Part shown: in pieces, positions 50,991 to 61,568 of the stretch
Position numbering within the stretch: position 1 is the stretch's first letter
How the letters are laid out: each line of letters opens with the position of its first letter
From: Stenotrophomonas sp. SAU14A_NAIMI4_8
Lineage (GTDB): Bacteria > Pseudomonadota > Gammaproteobacteria > Xanthomonadales > Xanthomonadaceae
Direction of reading: 5' to 3'
NCBI RefSeq assembly: GCF_003086695.1
Contig: NZ_CP025999.1
Location: forward strand, 3,734,344 to 3,798,343
Length of the DNA stretch: 64,000 nucleotides
Made by a program: the position numbers and the translations under genes
Notes under the pieces: generated by a model
What the model was told of the DNA's origin: nothing
Seen by the model: only the letters and a program-made list of their open reading frames with translations
Databases searched by the model: none

Positions 50991-53065
50991 CGCGAAGCCT
51001 CGGCGGCAGGGGAGCGCGGCGCGCTGGGGGCGGCGGCGGCCGGTGCGGGCGGCGCAGGCGCAGGAACGGGCTCGGGTGCAGGTGCAGGAACGCCCACCAG
51101 CACCGGCAGTTCGGCCAGCAGCGCGGCGGCGGCATCACCGGCCGGGCGCGCGTTCACGTCTTCGTTGTCGAAGGCGGTGGTGCCGATGGCGGTGGTGCCA
51201 CGCTCGCTGTCCAGCGGCTGCATGCCTTCAGGCATCTTGCCCAGCAGCCAGGCATCGAAGATCTTGCGCGCGATAGGTGCCGCGGCCGAGCCACCGTAGC
51301 CACCGCCTTCCACGGCAATGGCCAAGGCGATCACCGGTTGTTCGGCGGGCGCGAAGCCCACGAACAGCGCGCGGTGGCGCAGGTGCATGGGCAGGCTCTT
51401 GGGGTTCACCGCTGCGGTGCCCTTGCGGCTGATCACCTGCGCGGTACCGGTCTTGCCGGCCATGGTATACGGCGCGCCGACGGCCATGCGCGCGGCGCTG
51501 CCGCCGGGCTGCATGGTGGCCATCATGCCTTCGCGCACGGCCTGCACGTTGTTCGGGTTGGGGCTGACCGGCTTGCTCGGCCCGGCTTCGGTGGTCACCC
51601 AATCGTGGTCGAAGCCGGCGCGCTGCTGCATGACCAGATGCGGGGTGCGCAGCTGGCCATCGGCCAACGCACTGACGCCGCGCGCCAGCTGCAGCGGGGT
51701 GACCTTCCAGTCGCCCTGGCCGATGCTGATGTTGACCGTATCGCCGGGGTACCAGCGCTCCTTGCGGCTCTTGGCCTTGTAGGCCGGCGACGGCAGGATG
51801 CCGCCGATTTCGCCGGTCAGGTCGATGCCGGTCGGCGCGCCGAAGCCGTAGTACTCCATGTAATGGTCGAAGCGCTCGATGCCCAGGTCCAGCGCCAGCT
51901 TGTAGTAGTAGGTGTTCACCGACTGCGCGATCGACTTGCGCAGGTCGGTCCAGCCATGGCCGCCGCGGTGCGAATCGCCCCAGCCGCGGCTGGTGCCCGG
52001 CAGGTAGAACATGCCGGTGGACAGCACCTTGTCTTCCGGCCGGCGCACGCCCGAATCCAGGCCGGCCAGGCCGATCAACGGCTTCAGGGTGGAACCGGGG
52101 GCCACGCCACCCAGCACCAGGCGGTTGAACTGCGGCCGCGACGGGTTCTCGTTCAGCGCCTTGAAATCGGCATGGGAAATGCCGTTGACGAACAGATTCG
52201 GGTCGTAGGACGGCAGGCTGACCATCGCCAGCACTTCGCCGGTACGCGGGTCCATCGCCACGGCCGAGCCTTCCTGCTCGCCGAAGGCGGCGACCATGGC
52301 GCGCTGCAGGTCGGCATCGATGGACAGGCGCAGATCGGCACCGGACTGCGCGGCCACCCGGCCGATGGTGCGGATGGCCCGCCCCTGCACGTTGGTTTCC
52401 ACCTGCTCGTAGCCGACCTTGCCGCGCAGTTCGTGCTCGTAATAGCGCTCCAGGCCGGACTTGCCGATATGGGTCAGGGCCGCATTGCCCTCGCCCAGCA
52501 TTTCCAGATCCTTGTCGTCCACCCGGCCGACGTAGCCGATGATGTGCGCGAACAGGTCGCCATAGGGGTAGCGGCGGGTCAGGTAGGGTTCCAGCTCCAC
52601 GCCGGGGAAGCGCCAGCGGTCCACCGCGAACCGCGCCATTTCCTCGTCGGTCATGCGCAGCTTCAGGGTGACCGGCAGGAACTTGCGGCGCGCCTTGCGC
52701 GATTTGTTGAACGCTTCCAGCTCTTCGGGGCTGATGCTGATGATCTTCGCCAGCCCTTCCAGGGTGGCGTCCATGTCCTTCACCTTGTCCGGGGTCACGT
52801 CCAGGCGGAAGGCCGGCACGTTCTCGGCCAGCAGGCGGCCATTGCGGTCGTAGATCATGCCGCGCCCGGGCACCACCGGCCGCGGTTTGATGCGGTTGGC
52901 TTCCGAACGCGTGGCGTAGATGTCGTGGTCCAGCACCTGCAGCTTGAAGTACCAGCCGCCCAAGCCGAGCAGACAGACCAGCACGCCCAGGAAGCCCAGC
53001 GCCGCGCGGCGGCGGAACTGCTCGGCTTCAGCGTGCGGGTTCTTCACCTGCCGGCGCGGAATCAT
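50987..53065 (-). CDS. mrdA: Penicillin-binding protein 2
   Basis: A 692-residue class B PBP, the transpeptidase of the elongasome. One membrane helix lies at about residues 20-42. The pedestal domain includes VVPGRGMIYDRNGRLLAENV. The transpeptidase motifs are STLK in GVAPGSTLKPLIGLAG, SVN in SIAQSVNTYYYKL and KTGT in TMAGKTGTAQVIS. A Pro/Ala-rich C-terminal tail of about 50 residues is longer than in E. coli PBP2 (633). It starts 3 bases after mreD and overlaps mrdB. Confidence 0.97.
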   Translation of the reverse strand: MIPRRQVKNPHAEAEQFRRRAALGFLGVLVCLLGLGGWYFKLQVLDHDIYATRSEANRIKPRPVVPGRGMIYDRNGRLLAENVPAFRLDVTPDKVKDMDATLEGLAKIISISPEELEAFNKSRKARRKFLPVTLKLRMTDEEMARFAVDRWRFPGVELEPYLTRRYPYGDLFAHIIGYVGRVDDKDLEMLGEGNAALTHIGKSGLERYYEHELRGKVGYEQVETNVQGRAIRTIGRVAAQSGADLRLSIDADLQRAMVAAFGEQEGSAVAMDPRTGEVLAMVSLPSYDPNLFVNGISHADFKALNENPSRPQFNRLVLGGVAPGSTLKPLIGLAGLDSGVRRPEDKVLSTGMFYLPGTSRGWGDSHRGGHGWTDLRKSIAQSVNTYYYKLALDLGIERFDHYMEYYGFGAPTGIDLTGEIGGILPSPAYKAKSRKERWYPGDTVNISIGQGDWKVTPLQLARGVSALADGQLRTPHLVMQQRAGFDHDWVTTEAGPSKPVSPNPNNVQAVREGMMATMQPGGSAARMAVGAPYTMAGKTGTAQVISRKGTAAVNPKSLPMHLRHRALFVGFAPAEQPVIALAIAVEGGGYGGSAAAPIARKIFDAWLLGKMPEGMQPLDSERGTTAIGTTAFDNEDVNARPAGDAAAALLAELPVLVGVPAPAPEPVPAPAPPAPAAAAPSAPRSPAAEASR

Positions 53066-53068
53066 GGC

Positions 53069-53554
53069 TCAGCGCCCACGCTTGCCGAAGCGCACCGCGT
53101 CCAGCAGCACGAACACCAGCGGCCACAGGCCCATGCCCAGCAGCGGTGCCCACCAGTACGACCACGGCAGGGTCGGTTCGTCCACCACGATGTGTACCAG
53201 CGCACTGACGATGCGGTCGTTGAACAGCAGGCCACCGATGGCCAGCATCTGCTGCGACATCGGGAAGAAGCGGATGCGGGCGCGGAAGCGCTGCAGGATG
53301 AAGGCCAGCATGACCAGGCGCAGGGCCTGTTCGCCCAGCACCCCGCCGTACAGCAGGTCGGCCACCACGCCGCTGGCGAAGGCGATGCCCAGGCCCACGC
53401 GCTCGGGGGCTTCGATCACCCAGTACGCCAGCACCAGCGCCAGCCAGTACGGGCGCAGCGGCTGCAGCAGCGCCGGCAACGGCAGCAGGCCCAGCAGCAG
53501 CGCCACCACCAGGCTGGCCGGCAGCACCCACGGGTTGTCGCGCAGGCGGCTCAT
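53069..53554 (-). CDS. mreD: Rod shape-determining protein MreD
   Basis: A 161-residue inner-membrane protein with five to six helices, typical of MreD: WVLPASLVVALLLGLLPLPA, then RPYWLALVLAYWVIEAPERV and GLGIAFASGVVADLLYGGVL. It helps hold MreC and MreB in the elongasome. The start overlaps mreC as ATGA and the next gene, mrdA, begins 3 bases after the stop. Identification rests on the helix pattern, the EAPERVGLG segment and operon position. Confidence 0.95.
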   Translation of the reverse strand: MSRLRDNPWVLPASLVVALLLGLLPLPALLQPLRPYWLALVLAYWVIEAPERVGLGIAFASGVVADLLYGGVLGEQALRLVMLAFILQRFRARIRFFPMSQQMLAIGGLLFNDRIVSALVHIVVDEPTLPWSYWWAPLLGMGLWPLVFVLLDAVRFGKRGR

Positions 53555-54612
53555 CGTACGGGCTCCTGCGTGGTGGGCGCGGTGGGCGTTGCTGCAGGCG
53601 GAGCCGTCGGCGGCGGCGCAGACGAAGCCGAAGAGGGAGCAGGTGCCGGTGCCGGTGCGGCGGCGCCCGGGGCGGCCGCGGCCGGTGCGCTGCCTGCCGG
53701 CTGCGGTGCGCTGCCGGCGGGAGCGTCGGCAGCCCCCATCTGCAGGCTCTGCCGCAGCGCCTGCGGAATCCGGATCGCCGCACCCGGGCGCAGGAGAAGT
53801 ACGTCGCGACCGCGATCCAGCTGCGCCGCCGGCTTCAGTTCGCCCACCAGGAAGGCGTGGGTATCGTCCGGGCGCAGGCCGGTAATGGTGCCGACCGGGA
53901 AGCCGGCCGGGAAACGCCCGCCCAGGCCGGAGGTGACGATCTCGTCGCCCACTTCCACGCCCGCGCTGAGCGGAATGTCACGCAGTTCCAGGGTATCGCC
54001 ACGGCCATAGACGATCAGCCGCACACCGTTGCGGGCCACGGTGACCGGCACGGCGTGGTCGGGGTCGGTCAGCAGCAGCACGGTGGAGGTACCACCGGTG
54101 GTGCTGATCACCTGCCCCATCAGGCCACCGGCGTCGATCACCGCCTGGCCCACGTGCACGCCTTCGCGGCTGCCGGCATCAAGCACCAGGCGCTGCTTCA
54201 CCGGGTCCAGGTCGATATCCAGGATCGGCGCCAGCTGCACGTCCAGCCCGCTGCGCTCGGCCACGTTCAGCAGTTCGCGCAGCTGGGCGTTGTCCAGCGC
54301 GGCGGTCTGCAGGCGGGTCAGGCGCGCGTTGGCCAGCAGCAGCTGGTTGCGCAGTTCGCGGTTGTCGGCCACCAGCTGGCCATGGCTGGCCGCGCTGTCC
54401 TTCACCTGGCTGCCCAGCTTGCCGGGCAGGCCGGCCAGCGACCACACCGGCTGCACCAGGCTGTTGGCCTGTTCGCGCAGGCGCGCCAGCCAGCCGGCCT
54501 GGTCATCCAGCACGATCAGGGTGATGGCCAGCGCCAGATAGGCCAGCAGCCGCAGCGGGCTGGCGGCATCACCGGAACGGGAGGCGACGGGGGGTCCGGC
54601 GTAGGGCGGCAC
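53551..54612 (-). CDS. mreC: Rod shape-determining protein MreC
   Basis: A 353-residue bitopic protein. A membrane helix (residues about 20-37) is followed by a periplasmic coiled coil (ASHGQLVADNRELRNQLLLA). The double beta-barrel domain has LVLDAGSREGVHVGQAVIDA, GLMGQVISTTGGTSTVLLLT and EIVTSGLGGRFPAGFPVGTI. A Pro/Ala-rich tail of about 60 residues ends the protein. MreC activates PBP2 and links it to MreB. The start is GTG at 54612. A 122-base gap separates it from mreB. Confidence 0.95.
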   Translation of the reverse strand: MPPYAGPPVASRSGDAASPLRLLAYLALAITLIVLDDQAGWLARLREQANSLVQPVWSLAGLPGKLGSQVKDSAASHGQLVADNRELRNQLLLANARLTRLQTAALDNAQLRELLNVAERSGLDVQLAPILDIDLDPVKQRLVLDAGSREGVHVGQAVIDAGGLMGQVISTTGGTSTVLLLTDPDHAVPVTVARNGVRLIVYGRGDTLELRDIPLSAGVEVGDEIVTSGLGGRFPAGFPVGTITGLRPDDTHAFLVGELKPAAQLDRGRDVLLLRPGAAIRIPQALRQSLQMGAADAPAGSAPQPAGSAPAAAAPGAAAPAPAPAPSSASSAPPPTAPPAATPTAPTTQEPVR

Positions 54613-54734
54613 GTCAACGATTCAACTGGCAGAAGGCGGAAGGGAAACATGCGGGCGCCCCGCCGGTGCGGGCCGGCCCATGCGGGCAGGCCGCACCCCG
54701 GAGGGGCGCTGCGGGCGGGAGCAGCCGGGACGGC

Positions 54735-55892
<1,158 letters not shown>

Positions 55893-56064
55893 CTAGCTGA
55901 ACCCGCGTCTTCACAGGCTTTCGGCCTGATCGGGCATCACCCGGTTCTGGCCCTGAGCGGCACCAGCGGGTAACCTTTGCGCCGTCGGGCGCCCATGGGC
56001 GCCGTTTGCTTGCCCGCCGAAGCGGGCCGGCCCACCCCAAAATTCACCGCATAGGCTTACATCG

Positions 56065-57003
56065 ATGTCCGCTCTGATCTGTGGTTCTCTTGCCTTCGAC
56101 ACCATCATGGTGTTCCCGGACCAGTTCAAGAATCACATCCTGCCGGACAAGGTGCACATCCTGAACGTGTCCTTCCTGGTCCCGCGCATGCGCCGCGAGT
56201 TCGGCGGCTGCGCCGGCAACATCGCCTACAACCTGCACCTGCTGGGCGGCGAGCCGATCCCGATGGGCACCGTGGGTTCGGATTTCGGCCCCTACCGCGA
56301 ATACTTCGAAGGCCTGGGCATCGACCTGTCGCGCGTGCGCGTGATCGATGAGCTGTTCACCCCGCAGGCGTTCATCACCACCGACCACGACAACAACCAG
56401 ATCACCGCCTTCCACCCGGGCGCGATGATGCGTTCGTACGAAAACCACGTGCGCGGCGTGCCGGGCGTGACCCTGGGCCTGGTCGGCCCGGACGGCCGCG
56501 AGGGCATGATCCAGAACGCGCAGGAATTCCACGAAGACGGCATCCCGTTCATCTTCGATCCGGGCCAGGCCATGCCGCTGTTCAACGGCCCGGAACTGCG
56601 CGCGTTCATCGAGCAGGCCGACTACGTGGTGGTGAACGACTACGAGTCGAACCTGCTGCAGGAACGCACCGGCTGGGATGAGAGGGAGATCGTGAGCCGG
56701 GTGAAGGCCTACATCACCACCCGCGGCCCGAAGGGCGCGGTGATCCACACCCCGGAAAAGAGCTACGACATCCCGCCGGCGCACGAGCGCCGCGTGGTCG
56801 ACCCGACCGGCTGCGGCGACGCCTTCCGCGCCGGCCTGATCTACGGCATCCAGAAGGGCTACGACTGGCTGACCATCGGCCGCATGGGCAACCTGATGGG
56901 CGCGCTGAAGGTCGAGCACCCGGGCACCCAGAACCAGCGCTTCACCTTTGACGAGTTCAACGAACAGTTCAAACAGCAGTTCGGCTACGCGCTGAACGCG
57001 TAA
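56065..57003 (+). CDS. PfkB-family carbohydrate or nucleoside kinase
   Basis: A 312-residue ribokinase-fold kinase, closest in look to the bacterial adenosine-kinase-like group. It starts SALICGSLAFDTIMVFPDQF, has REFGGCAGNIAYNLHLLGGE and FIFDPGQAMPLFNGPELRAF, and carries the PfkB signature with the catalytic Asp in VVDPTGCGDAFRAGLIYGIQ, where GCGD replaces the more common GAGD. Substrate is probably adenosine or a sugar; adenosine is suggested by the long lid segment, but this is not proven. Three tandem SMAG elements follow the stop. Confidence 0.88.
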   Translation: MSALICGSLAFDTIMVFPDQFKNHILPDKVHILNVSFLVPRMRREFGGCAGNIAYNLHLLGGEPIPMGTVGSDFGPYREYFEGLGIDLSRVRVIDELFTPQAFITTDHDNNQITAFHPGAMMRSYENHVRGVPGVTLGLVGPDGREGMIQNAQEFHEDGIPFIFDPGQAMPLFNGPELRAFIEQADYVVVNDYESNLLQERTGWDEREIVSRVKAYITTRGPKGAVIHTPEKSYDIPPAHERRVVDPTGCGDAFRAGLIYGIQKGYDWLTIGRMGNLMGALKVEHPGTQNQRFTFDEFNEQFKQQFGYALNA

Positions 57004-57022
57004 CCGAAGGCCAATGCCCTGG

Positions 57023-57125
57023 GTAGGTGTCGACCTTGGTCGACACGCGCTTGGTAGGTGTCGACCTTGGTCGACACGCGCTGGGTAGGTGTCGACCTTG
57101 GTCGACACGCCGGGCATGGCCCGGC
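57023..57125 (+). repeat. Three tandem SMAG elements, period 31, plus one of another class
   Basis: GTAGGTGTCGACC-type elements start at 57023, 57054 and 57085, separated by short CGCG-containing spacers. They are followed at about 57109-57125 by a CCGGGCATGGCCCGG stem of the second SMAG class. They lie between the convergent kinase and HAD genes. Confidence 0.9.
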
Positions 57126-57137
57126 ACGGCGGAATGA

Positions 57138-57737
57138 TCAGCCCTGCCACGCCGCGTGCAACGCGCGGCAATCGGCGAAATGCCAATCCGCGCGGCCCGG
57201 CCACGGGTTGTCCGGCAGGTTGACCAGCACGGTGCGCGCACCGGCGGCGCGGCCACAGTCCAGATCGTAGGCGTGGTCGCCCACCATCACCGCCCCGCCG
57301 GCGCTGGCACCCCAGCGCCGCAGATGCTGCTGCACGCCATCGGGCGAGGGCTTGGGCACCGCTTCATCGCGGCCGATGATGGCGCCATCGTCGAACAGAT
57401 CCCCTACCCCGATCGAATCCAGCGTCAGCTTGGCCAGCGCATGGTCGTTGCGGGTCAGGATGCCGAGCTGGCAGCCGGCTGCAGCCAGCGCACGCAGCAG
57501 CGCCACCGCCCCCGGCGCCGGCAGTGCGCCTGCGGCCAGCGCCCGCTCATGGTCCAGCAGCCAGGCGTGCTTCTGCGCCGCCTCCGCCGCCGGCAGGCCG
57601 GCCAGGTGCGCCAGGATGTCCGCACTGGGCGGGATGCCCAGCGCGCGCTTGATGCCGTCGAAATCATGCATGGCCACGGTCAGCGTGCCATCCATGTCGA
57701 ACACCCAGTGGCGCACGGCCGACAGGGGCGCTGCCAC
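57138..57737 (-). CDS. HAD-superfamily phosphatase (phosphoglycolate phosphatase-like)
   Basis: A 199-residue HAD hydrolase. Motif I with the nucleophile and acid aspartates is WVFDMDGTLTVAMHD, motif II LGILTRNDHA, motif III the Lys of EAVPKPSPDGV and motif IV VMVGDHAYDLDCGRAAGA. A small helical cap sits between motifs I and II (LAGLPAAEAAQKHAWLLDHE). The substrate is unknown; the pattern fits Gph or YqaB-like phosphatases. The start is uncertain: GTG 57737 begins just before motif I and 15 bases after the stop of the lipoprotein gene; an upstream GTG would overlap that gene. Confidence 0.82.
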   Translation of the reverse strand: MAAPLSAVRHWVFDMDGTLTVAMHDFDGIKRALGIPPSADILAHLAGLPAAEAAQKHAWLLDHERALAAGALPAPGAVALLRALAAAGCQLGILTRNDHALAKLTLDSIGVGDLFDDGAIIGRDEAVPKPSPDGVQQHLRRWGASAGGAVMVGDHAYDLDCGRAAGARTVLVNLPDNPWPGRADWHFADCRALHAAWQG

Positions 57738-57751
57738 CGTCGCGTGGGCCG

Positions 57752-58483
57752 TTACTTCCACCACGACGGCATGCGGCTGCTGTCCACGCCGCCGGTCTCG
57801 AACACCGCGGTGCGGGTGCCGCCGGCCTTCACCGGGAACTCGATGCTGATCGACTGGCCCTTCTGCGCCAGCTTCCACAGTGCCTTCTGGTCGGTGATGA
57901 ACATCGCGATGGCCTCGTCGGTCTTCGGCCGCCACGCAGCCATCGATACCGGCTTGCCGTCGTCCACGGTCACCTTCACCGTGCACTGCGGGCAGCGGAA
58001 ATCGCCGGCCTGCAGCACCAGGTAGGCGTGCCGCTTCCATTCGGGGTGGTCGCGGAACACCAGCTGCACCGGCTTGGCGCCACTGCCATCCACGTCCACG
58101 CGTTCCTTGCTGTAGATCGACGCCGAACGCTGCACGCCCTTGCTGCCGACCGGAATCTCGTTGTACTGCCACAGCGCCTGCATGCGGCGCAGGTTGCGCG
58201 CGGCATCGGCCTTGGCCTTCACCTCATCGAAGCCGGCGGCAATGCGCTCGGCGGCGGCGGTGTCCTTGTACTGGTCCAGCAGCGAGCCGCCGTGGATGCG
58301 CGCGCGTTCCCAATCCTGCGCGGCCACGGCGGTGTCGTACTGCTTGGCCACGTCGTCGGCCTTGGCTTCCTTCTGCGCCTGCGCGGCCGCGGCCGCTGCT
58401 TCCTGCGCCTTGCGCTCTTCTTCGGGGTTGCTGCAGGCGGCCAGCGCCAGGGTGCAGGCGGCGATCAGGAACAGACGTTTCAT
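57752..58483 (-). CDS. Lipoprotein of unknown function with helical N-terminal half
   Basis: A 243-residue lipoprotein with lipobox LALAAC (Cys17). It is followed by an Ala/Glu/Lys-rich coiled-coil-like helix (EEERKAQEAAAAAAQAQKEA). A C-terminal sandwich-like domain has a CPQC pair (GDFRCPQCTVKVTVDDGKPV) and a conserved-looking end FETGGVDSSRMPSWWK. I do not recognise a named family. The gene precedes the HAD gene by 14 bases and probably shares its transcript. Confidence 0.8.
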   Translation of the reverse strand: MKRLFLIAACTLALAACSNPEEERKAQEAAAAAAQAQKEAKADDVAKQYDTAVAAQDWERARIHGGSLLDQYKDTAAAERIAAGFDEVKAKADAARNLRRMQALWQYNEIPVGSKGVQRSASIYSKERVDVDGSGAKPVQLVFRDHPEWKRHAYLVLQAGDFRCPQCTVKVTVDDGKPVSMAAWRPKTDEAIAMFITDQKALWKLAQKGQSISIEFPVKAGGTRTAVFETGGVDSSRMPSWWK

Positions 58484-58512
58484 GTGGTGGTCCTTCGTGT
58501 GTGCACAGATAT

Positions 58513-58570
58513 GTAGAGTCGAGCTTGCTCGACTTGCTCTTCAGGAGCAGTCGAGCAAGCTCGACTCTAC
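58513..58570. repeat. Inverted SMAG pair forming one long hairpin
   Basis: A plus-strand SMAG (GTAGAGTCGAGCTTGCTCGA, from 58513) and its exact inverse (ending at 58570) are separated by a GCTCTTCAGGAGC mini-hairpin. The whole 58-base segment can fold into one stem of more than 20 bp. Confidence 0.92.
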
Positions 58571-58571
58571 G

Positions 58572-58599
58572 AAAAAGCGCCGGGGGGTGCCCGGCGCTT
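58572..58599 (-). terminator. Intrinsic terminator of the M1 peptidase gene
   Basis: Five bases after the peptidase stop on the minus strand a 10-bp stem (58599-58590 with 58584-58575, arm AAGCGCCGGG) is followed by TTTTT (58576-58572). Confidence 0.92.
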
Positions 58600-58603
58600 C
58601 TGC

Positions 58604-60532
58604 TTACTTGGCTTCGGCCTTGGCCAGCATGTCCTGCACCGAGGCGGTGGTGATCGGGTGGTAACCCGGCTTGGCCTTCTCGAAGGCCTGCTTGGCGAAC
58701 GCCAGGCCCTCGGGCGTCTTCACCAGTTCGGCGTAGATCGGCATGATCAGCTTGCGACGGCCCACGCGCTCGATGAACGCACCGGCCGCTTCGTTGGCCT
58801 GGGTGTAGCCGCTGCGGATGGTCAGCGGGTACCAGCGCATGGCGATTTCACCGTTCGCGGTGCCGGTGAAGTGGTAGGCCTTGTCCAGCGCGGCCAGCTT
58901 GTCCAGCGGCAGGGTGGTGCCCAGGCCGTCGATGAAGCGCACCCATTCCTGGGTACCCCATTCGGCGGTGACCTGGCTGCCCGGCAGGCTGCCGGCGCCG
59001 GAGAAGGCGATGCGCGCGGCATCGACGCTGCTGAAGTTGCGCGACTGCGCCTTGGCGGCGAACGCCGGGATGCCCGGCTCGTCCAGCCATGCCTTCAGTT
59101 CGGCTTCGCTCACCGCCGTCGGGTTCTTCGGCAGCAGGTTCTTCTTCAGGTACTCGACGAACTGGTCGGTGTTGGCGCTCTGGAAGGCATGGTCATCGAA
59201 CCAGCCACGCAGGAACGGATCGAAGGTTTCGCGGCCGAAGCGCTGTTCCAGGAACTCCAAGAACCAGGAACCCTTCACGTAGGCCACCTGGCTCAGGGCT
59301 TCGTCGGGGTCACGCTCGTTCAGCGGCGGCAGTGCCAGGGCCTGGTCGGCCGGGCTCATGTCCTTCACTTCGGCCAGCAGGTCGGTCTGGTCGATCTGCT
59401 TTTCCATTTCGGCCATTTCCTTGCCGTACAGGGCTTCGGTAATGCGCCCCTGCACGTAGGTGGTGAAGCCTTCGTTCAACCAGATGTCCTTCCAGCTGGC
59501 GTTGGTGACCAGGTTGCCCGACCAGCTGTGCGCCAGTTCGTGGGCCACCAGCGAAACCAGCGACTTGTCGCCGACGATCACGGTGGGGGTGGCGAAGGTC
59601 AGGCGCGGGTTTTCCATGCCGCCGAACGGGAACGACGGCGGCAGCACCAGCATGTCGTAGCGGCCCCAGCGGTATTCGCCGTACAGCTTTTCGGCGGCAC
59701 CGATCATCTTCTCGGTGTCTTCGAATTCCTTGGCGGCCTTGTTCACCATGGTCGGCTCGGCCCAGACGCCGGAGCGGCCGGAAATCGGCTCGAACACCAG
59801 GTCACCGGCGGCGATGGCCAGCAGGTAGGACGGAATCGGCTGCGGCATCTTGAAGGTGTAGTCACCATCACGCGCGGTCTTGGGATCGTTGTCGGCGCTC
59901 ATCAGCACCATCACGTCCGGGCGCGAGACCACGTGCGCGCTGTAGGTGAAGCGCACGCTGGGGGTGTCCTGCAGCGGCACCCAGGAACGGGCGTGGATGG
60001 CCTGCGACTGGCTGAACATGAAGGGCAGCTTCTTGCCTTCGGTCATCGACGGCTCCAGCCACTGCAGGCCCGAGGCGGTCGGGGCGGTGTGGTAGCTCAC
60101 TTCCACCTTGGCCGGCTGGGCCGGGGCTTCGATGGTCAGCTTGCTGCCGAACACCTTGTCGACCGGGGCCAGCTCGAACTTCAGCGGGCTGCGCGCGCCG
60201 TCGGCGGCGATGGCCTCGACCTTGGAAACGCTCAGCTCACGGGTGTCCAGCACCAGCTGCTGGGCGTCCTTCTGCTTCCATTCCAGGGTGTAGGTGGCGG
60301 TGCCGCCGATCTGCTTCTGGTCGAAGTCCAGCTTCAGATCCAGCGCGATGTCCTTGATGACGACCTTGTCCGGCTCGGCATAGGAGCTTTCGTCGTGGCT
60401 GCGGTTTTCGGCGTTCACGGGGGCGGCGGGGGCCTTTTCGGCAGTCGGGGCGGCGGCGGGCGCGGCCGCCTCCTGGGAGCAGCCGGCGGCCAGGGCCACG
60501 GCCAGCGGAAGGAGCATCAGCGGATTACGCAT
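58604..60532 (-). CDS. M1-family aminopeptidase, lipoprotein
   Basis: A 642-residue metallopeptidase. The signal peptide MRNPLMLLPLAVALAAGC ends in a lipobox (Cys18), predicting a periplasmic lipid-anchored enzyme. The exopeptidase motif GGMEN is followed by the zinc site H331-E-L-A-H335 with the third ligand Glu354 (HEXXH-x18-E). The C-terminal helical domain resembles leukotriene A4 hydrolase-type M1 enzymes in length and order (SQVAYVKGSWFLEFLEQRFG). It probably removes N-terminal residues from peptides in the periplasm. An intrinsic terminator follows. Confidence 0.95.
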   Translation of the reverse strand: MRNPLMLLPLAVALAAGCSQEAAAPAAAPTAEKAPAAPVNAENRSHDESSYAEPDKVVIKDIALDLKLDFDQKQIGGTATYTLEWKQKDAQQLVLDTRELSVSKVEAIAADGARSPLKFELAPVDKVFGSKLTIEAPAQPAKVEVSYHTAPTASGLQWLEPSMTEGKKLPFMFSQSQAIHARSWVPLQDTPSVRFTYSAHVVSRPDVMVLMSADNDPKTARDGDYTFKMPQPIPSYLLAIAAGDLVFEPISGRSGVWAEPTMVNKAAKEFEDTEKMIGAAEKLYGEYRWGRYDMLVLPPSFPFGGMENPRLTFATPTVIVGDKSLVSLVAHELAHSWSGNLVTNASWKDIWLNEGFTTYVQGRITEALYGKEMAEMEKQIDQTDLLAEVKDMSPADQALALPPLNERDPDEALSQVAYVKGSWFLEFLEQRFGRETFDPFLRGWFDDHAFQSANTDQFVEYLKKNLLPKNPTAVSEAELKAWLDEPGIPAFAAKAQSRNFSSVDAARIAFSGAGSLPGSQVTAEWGTQEWVRFIDGLGTTLPLDKLAALDKAYHFTGTANGEIAMRWYPLTIRSGYTQANEAAGAFIERVGRRKLIMPIYAELVKTPEGLAFAKQAFEKAKPGYHPITTASVQDMLAKAEAK

Positions 60533-60639
60533 GAATCGGGACCGTTACGGGGATCAAACCCCAATGGTACCTCCCTCCGGCCCCGCAGGCGTTGCGCGAT
60601 GCGGGGTAAGGCCGGCCGGGGGCCCGCCCTGCGGCGTTG

Positions 60640-60714
60640 GTAGGTGCCAACCTTGGTTGGCACGGATCCATCCACGCGTGCTGCAGGCCCGTGCCGACCA
60701 AGGTCGGCACCTAC
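60640..60714. repeat. Inverted pair of SMAG elements
   Basis: A plus-strand element (GTAGGTGCCAACC arms, 60640-60663) and a minus-strand element (GTAGGTGCCGACC arms, 60714-60691) lie between the M1 peptidase gene and ubiE. The two stems differ in sequence, so each folds on itself. Confidence 0.88.
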
Positions 60715-60725
60715 CAGGGCAGGGC

Positions 60726-61487
60726 TTACAGCTTGTAACCGGAATGGATCGAAACGATGCCACCGGTCAGGTTCTTGTAGTGGCAGCGCTCGAAACCGGC
60801 CTGCCCCATCATCGCCTTCAGCTCTTCCTGCGGCGGGTGCTTGCGGATGCTTTCAGCCAGGTACTGGTAGCTGTCCGAATCGTTGGCGAACAGCTTGCCC
60901 AGCTTCGGCAGGATCCTGAACGAGTGGAAGTCGTAGATCGGCTTGAACCAGTCGGCAGTGACCTCGGAGAACTCCAGCACGCGGGCCTGGCCGCCCACCT
61001 TCAACACGCGGTACATCTCGCGCAGGCCGGCATCCTTGTCGGTCACGTTGCGCAGACCGAAGGCTATGGTGACCAGATCGAAGCTGTTGTCCGGGAACGG
61101 CAGGGCTTCGGCGTTGCACTGCACGTAGTCCAGGCCCAGCACCAGGCCGCGGTTGGTCAGGCGGTCACGGCCGACCGACAGCATGCCGGCGTTGATGTCG
61201 CCCAGCACAACCGAGCCCTCGGCGCCCACGCGCTCCTTCAGCAGGGCGGCGATATCGCCGGTGCCGCCGGCCAGGTCGAGCACGCGGTCGCCCGGTTTCA
61301 CCTGCGCGGTGGCTACGTAGTAGCGCTTCCAGGCCCGGTGCACGCCCAGGCTCATCAGGTCGTTCATCAGGTCGTAGTTGCGCGCGACCGAAGTGAACAC
61401 CTGCCCGACCAGCTTCTGCTTGTCCTTGGCGTCGACGTCGCGGAACCCGAAGTGGGTGGTACCGGATTTGTAGGGGGATTCGCTCAT
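60726..61487 (-). CDS. ubiE: Ubiquinone/menaquinone C-methyltransferase UbiE
   Basis: A 253-residue SAM-dependent methyltransferase that methylates the benzoquinol ring in ubiquinone synthesis and demethylmenaquinol. Motifs are YDLMNDLMSLGVHRAWKR, the SAM loop VLDLAGGTGDIAALL, and the two UbiE signatures in FDLVTIAFGLRNVTD and VLEFSEVTADWFKPIYDF. The length equals E. coli UbiE. ATG 61487 is chosen at MSESPYKSGTTHFG; a longer open frame upstream crosses the divergent deaminase gene. Confidence 0.97.
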   Translation of the reverse strand: MSESPYKSGTTHFGFRDVDAKDKQKLVGQVFTSVARNYDLMNDLMSLGVHRAWKRYYVATAQVKPGDRVLDLAGGTGDIAALLKERVGAEGSVVLGDINAGMLSVGRDRLTNRGLVLGLDYVQCNAEALPFPDNSFDLVTIAFGLRNVTDKDAGLREMYRVLKVGGQARVLEFSEVTADWFKPIYDFHSFRILPKLGKLFANDSDSYQYLAESIRKHPPQEELKAMMGQAGFERCHYKNLTGGIVSIHSGYKL

Positions 61488-61568
61488 GGACCCGATTATC
61501 GCACCGCTGGGGCCGCTGCGGGGCAACGGCGCCGTATCATGGCCGGCCATGACCCACCGGAGCCCCGC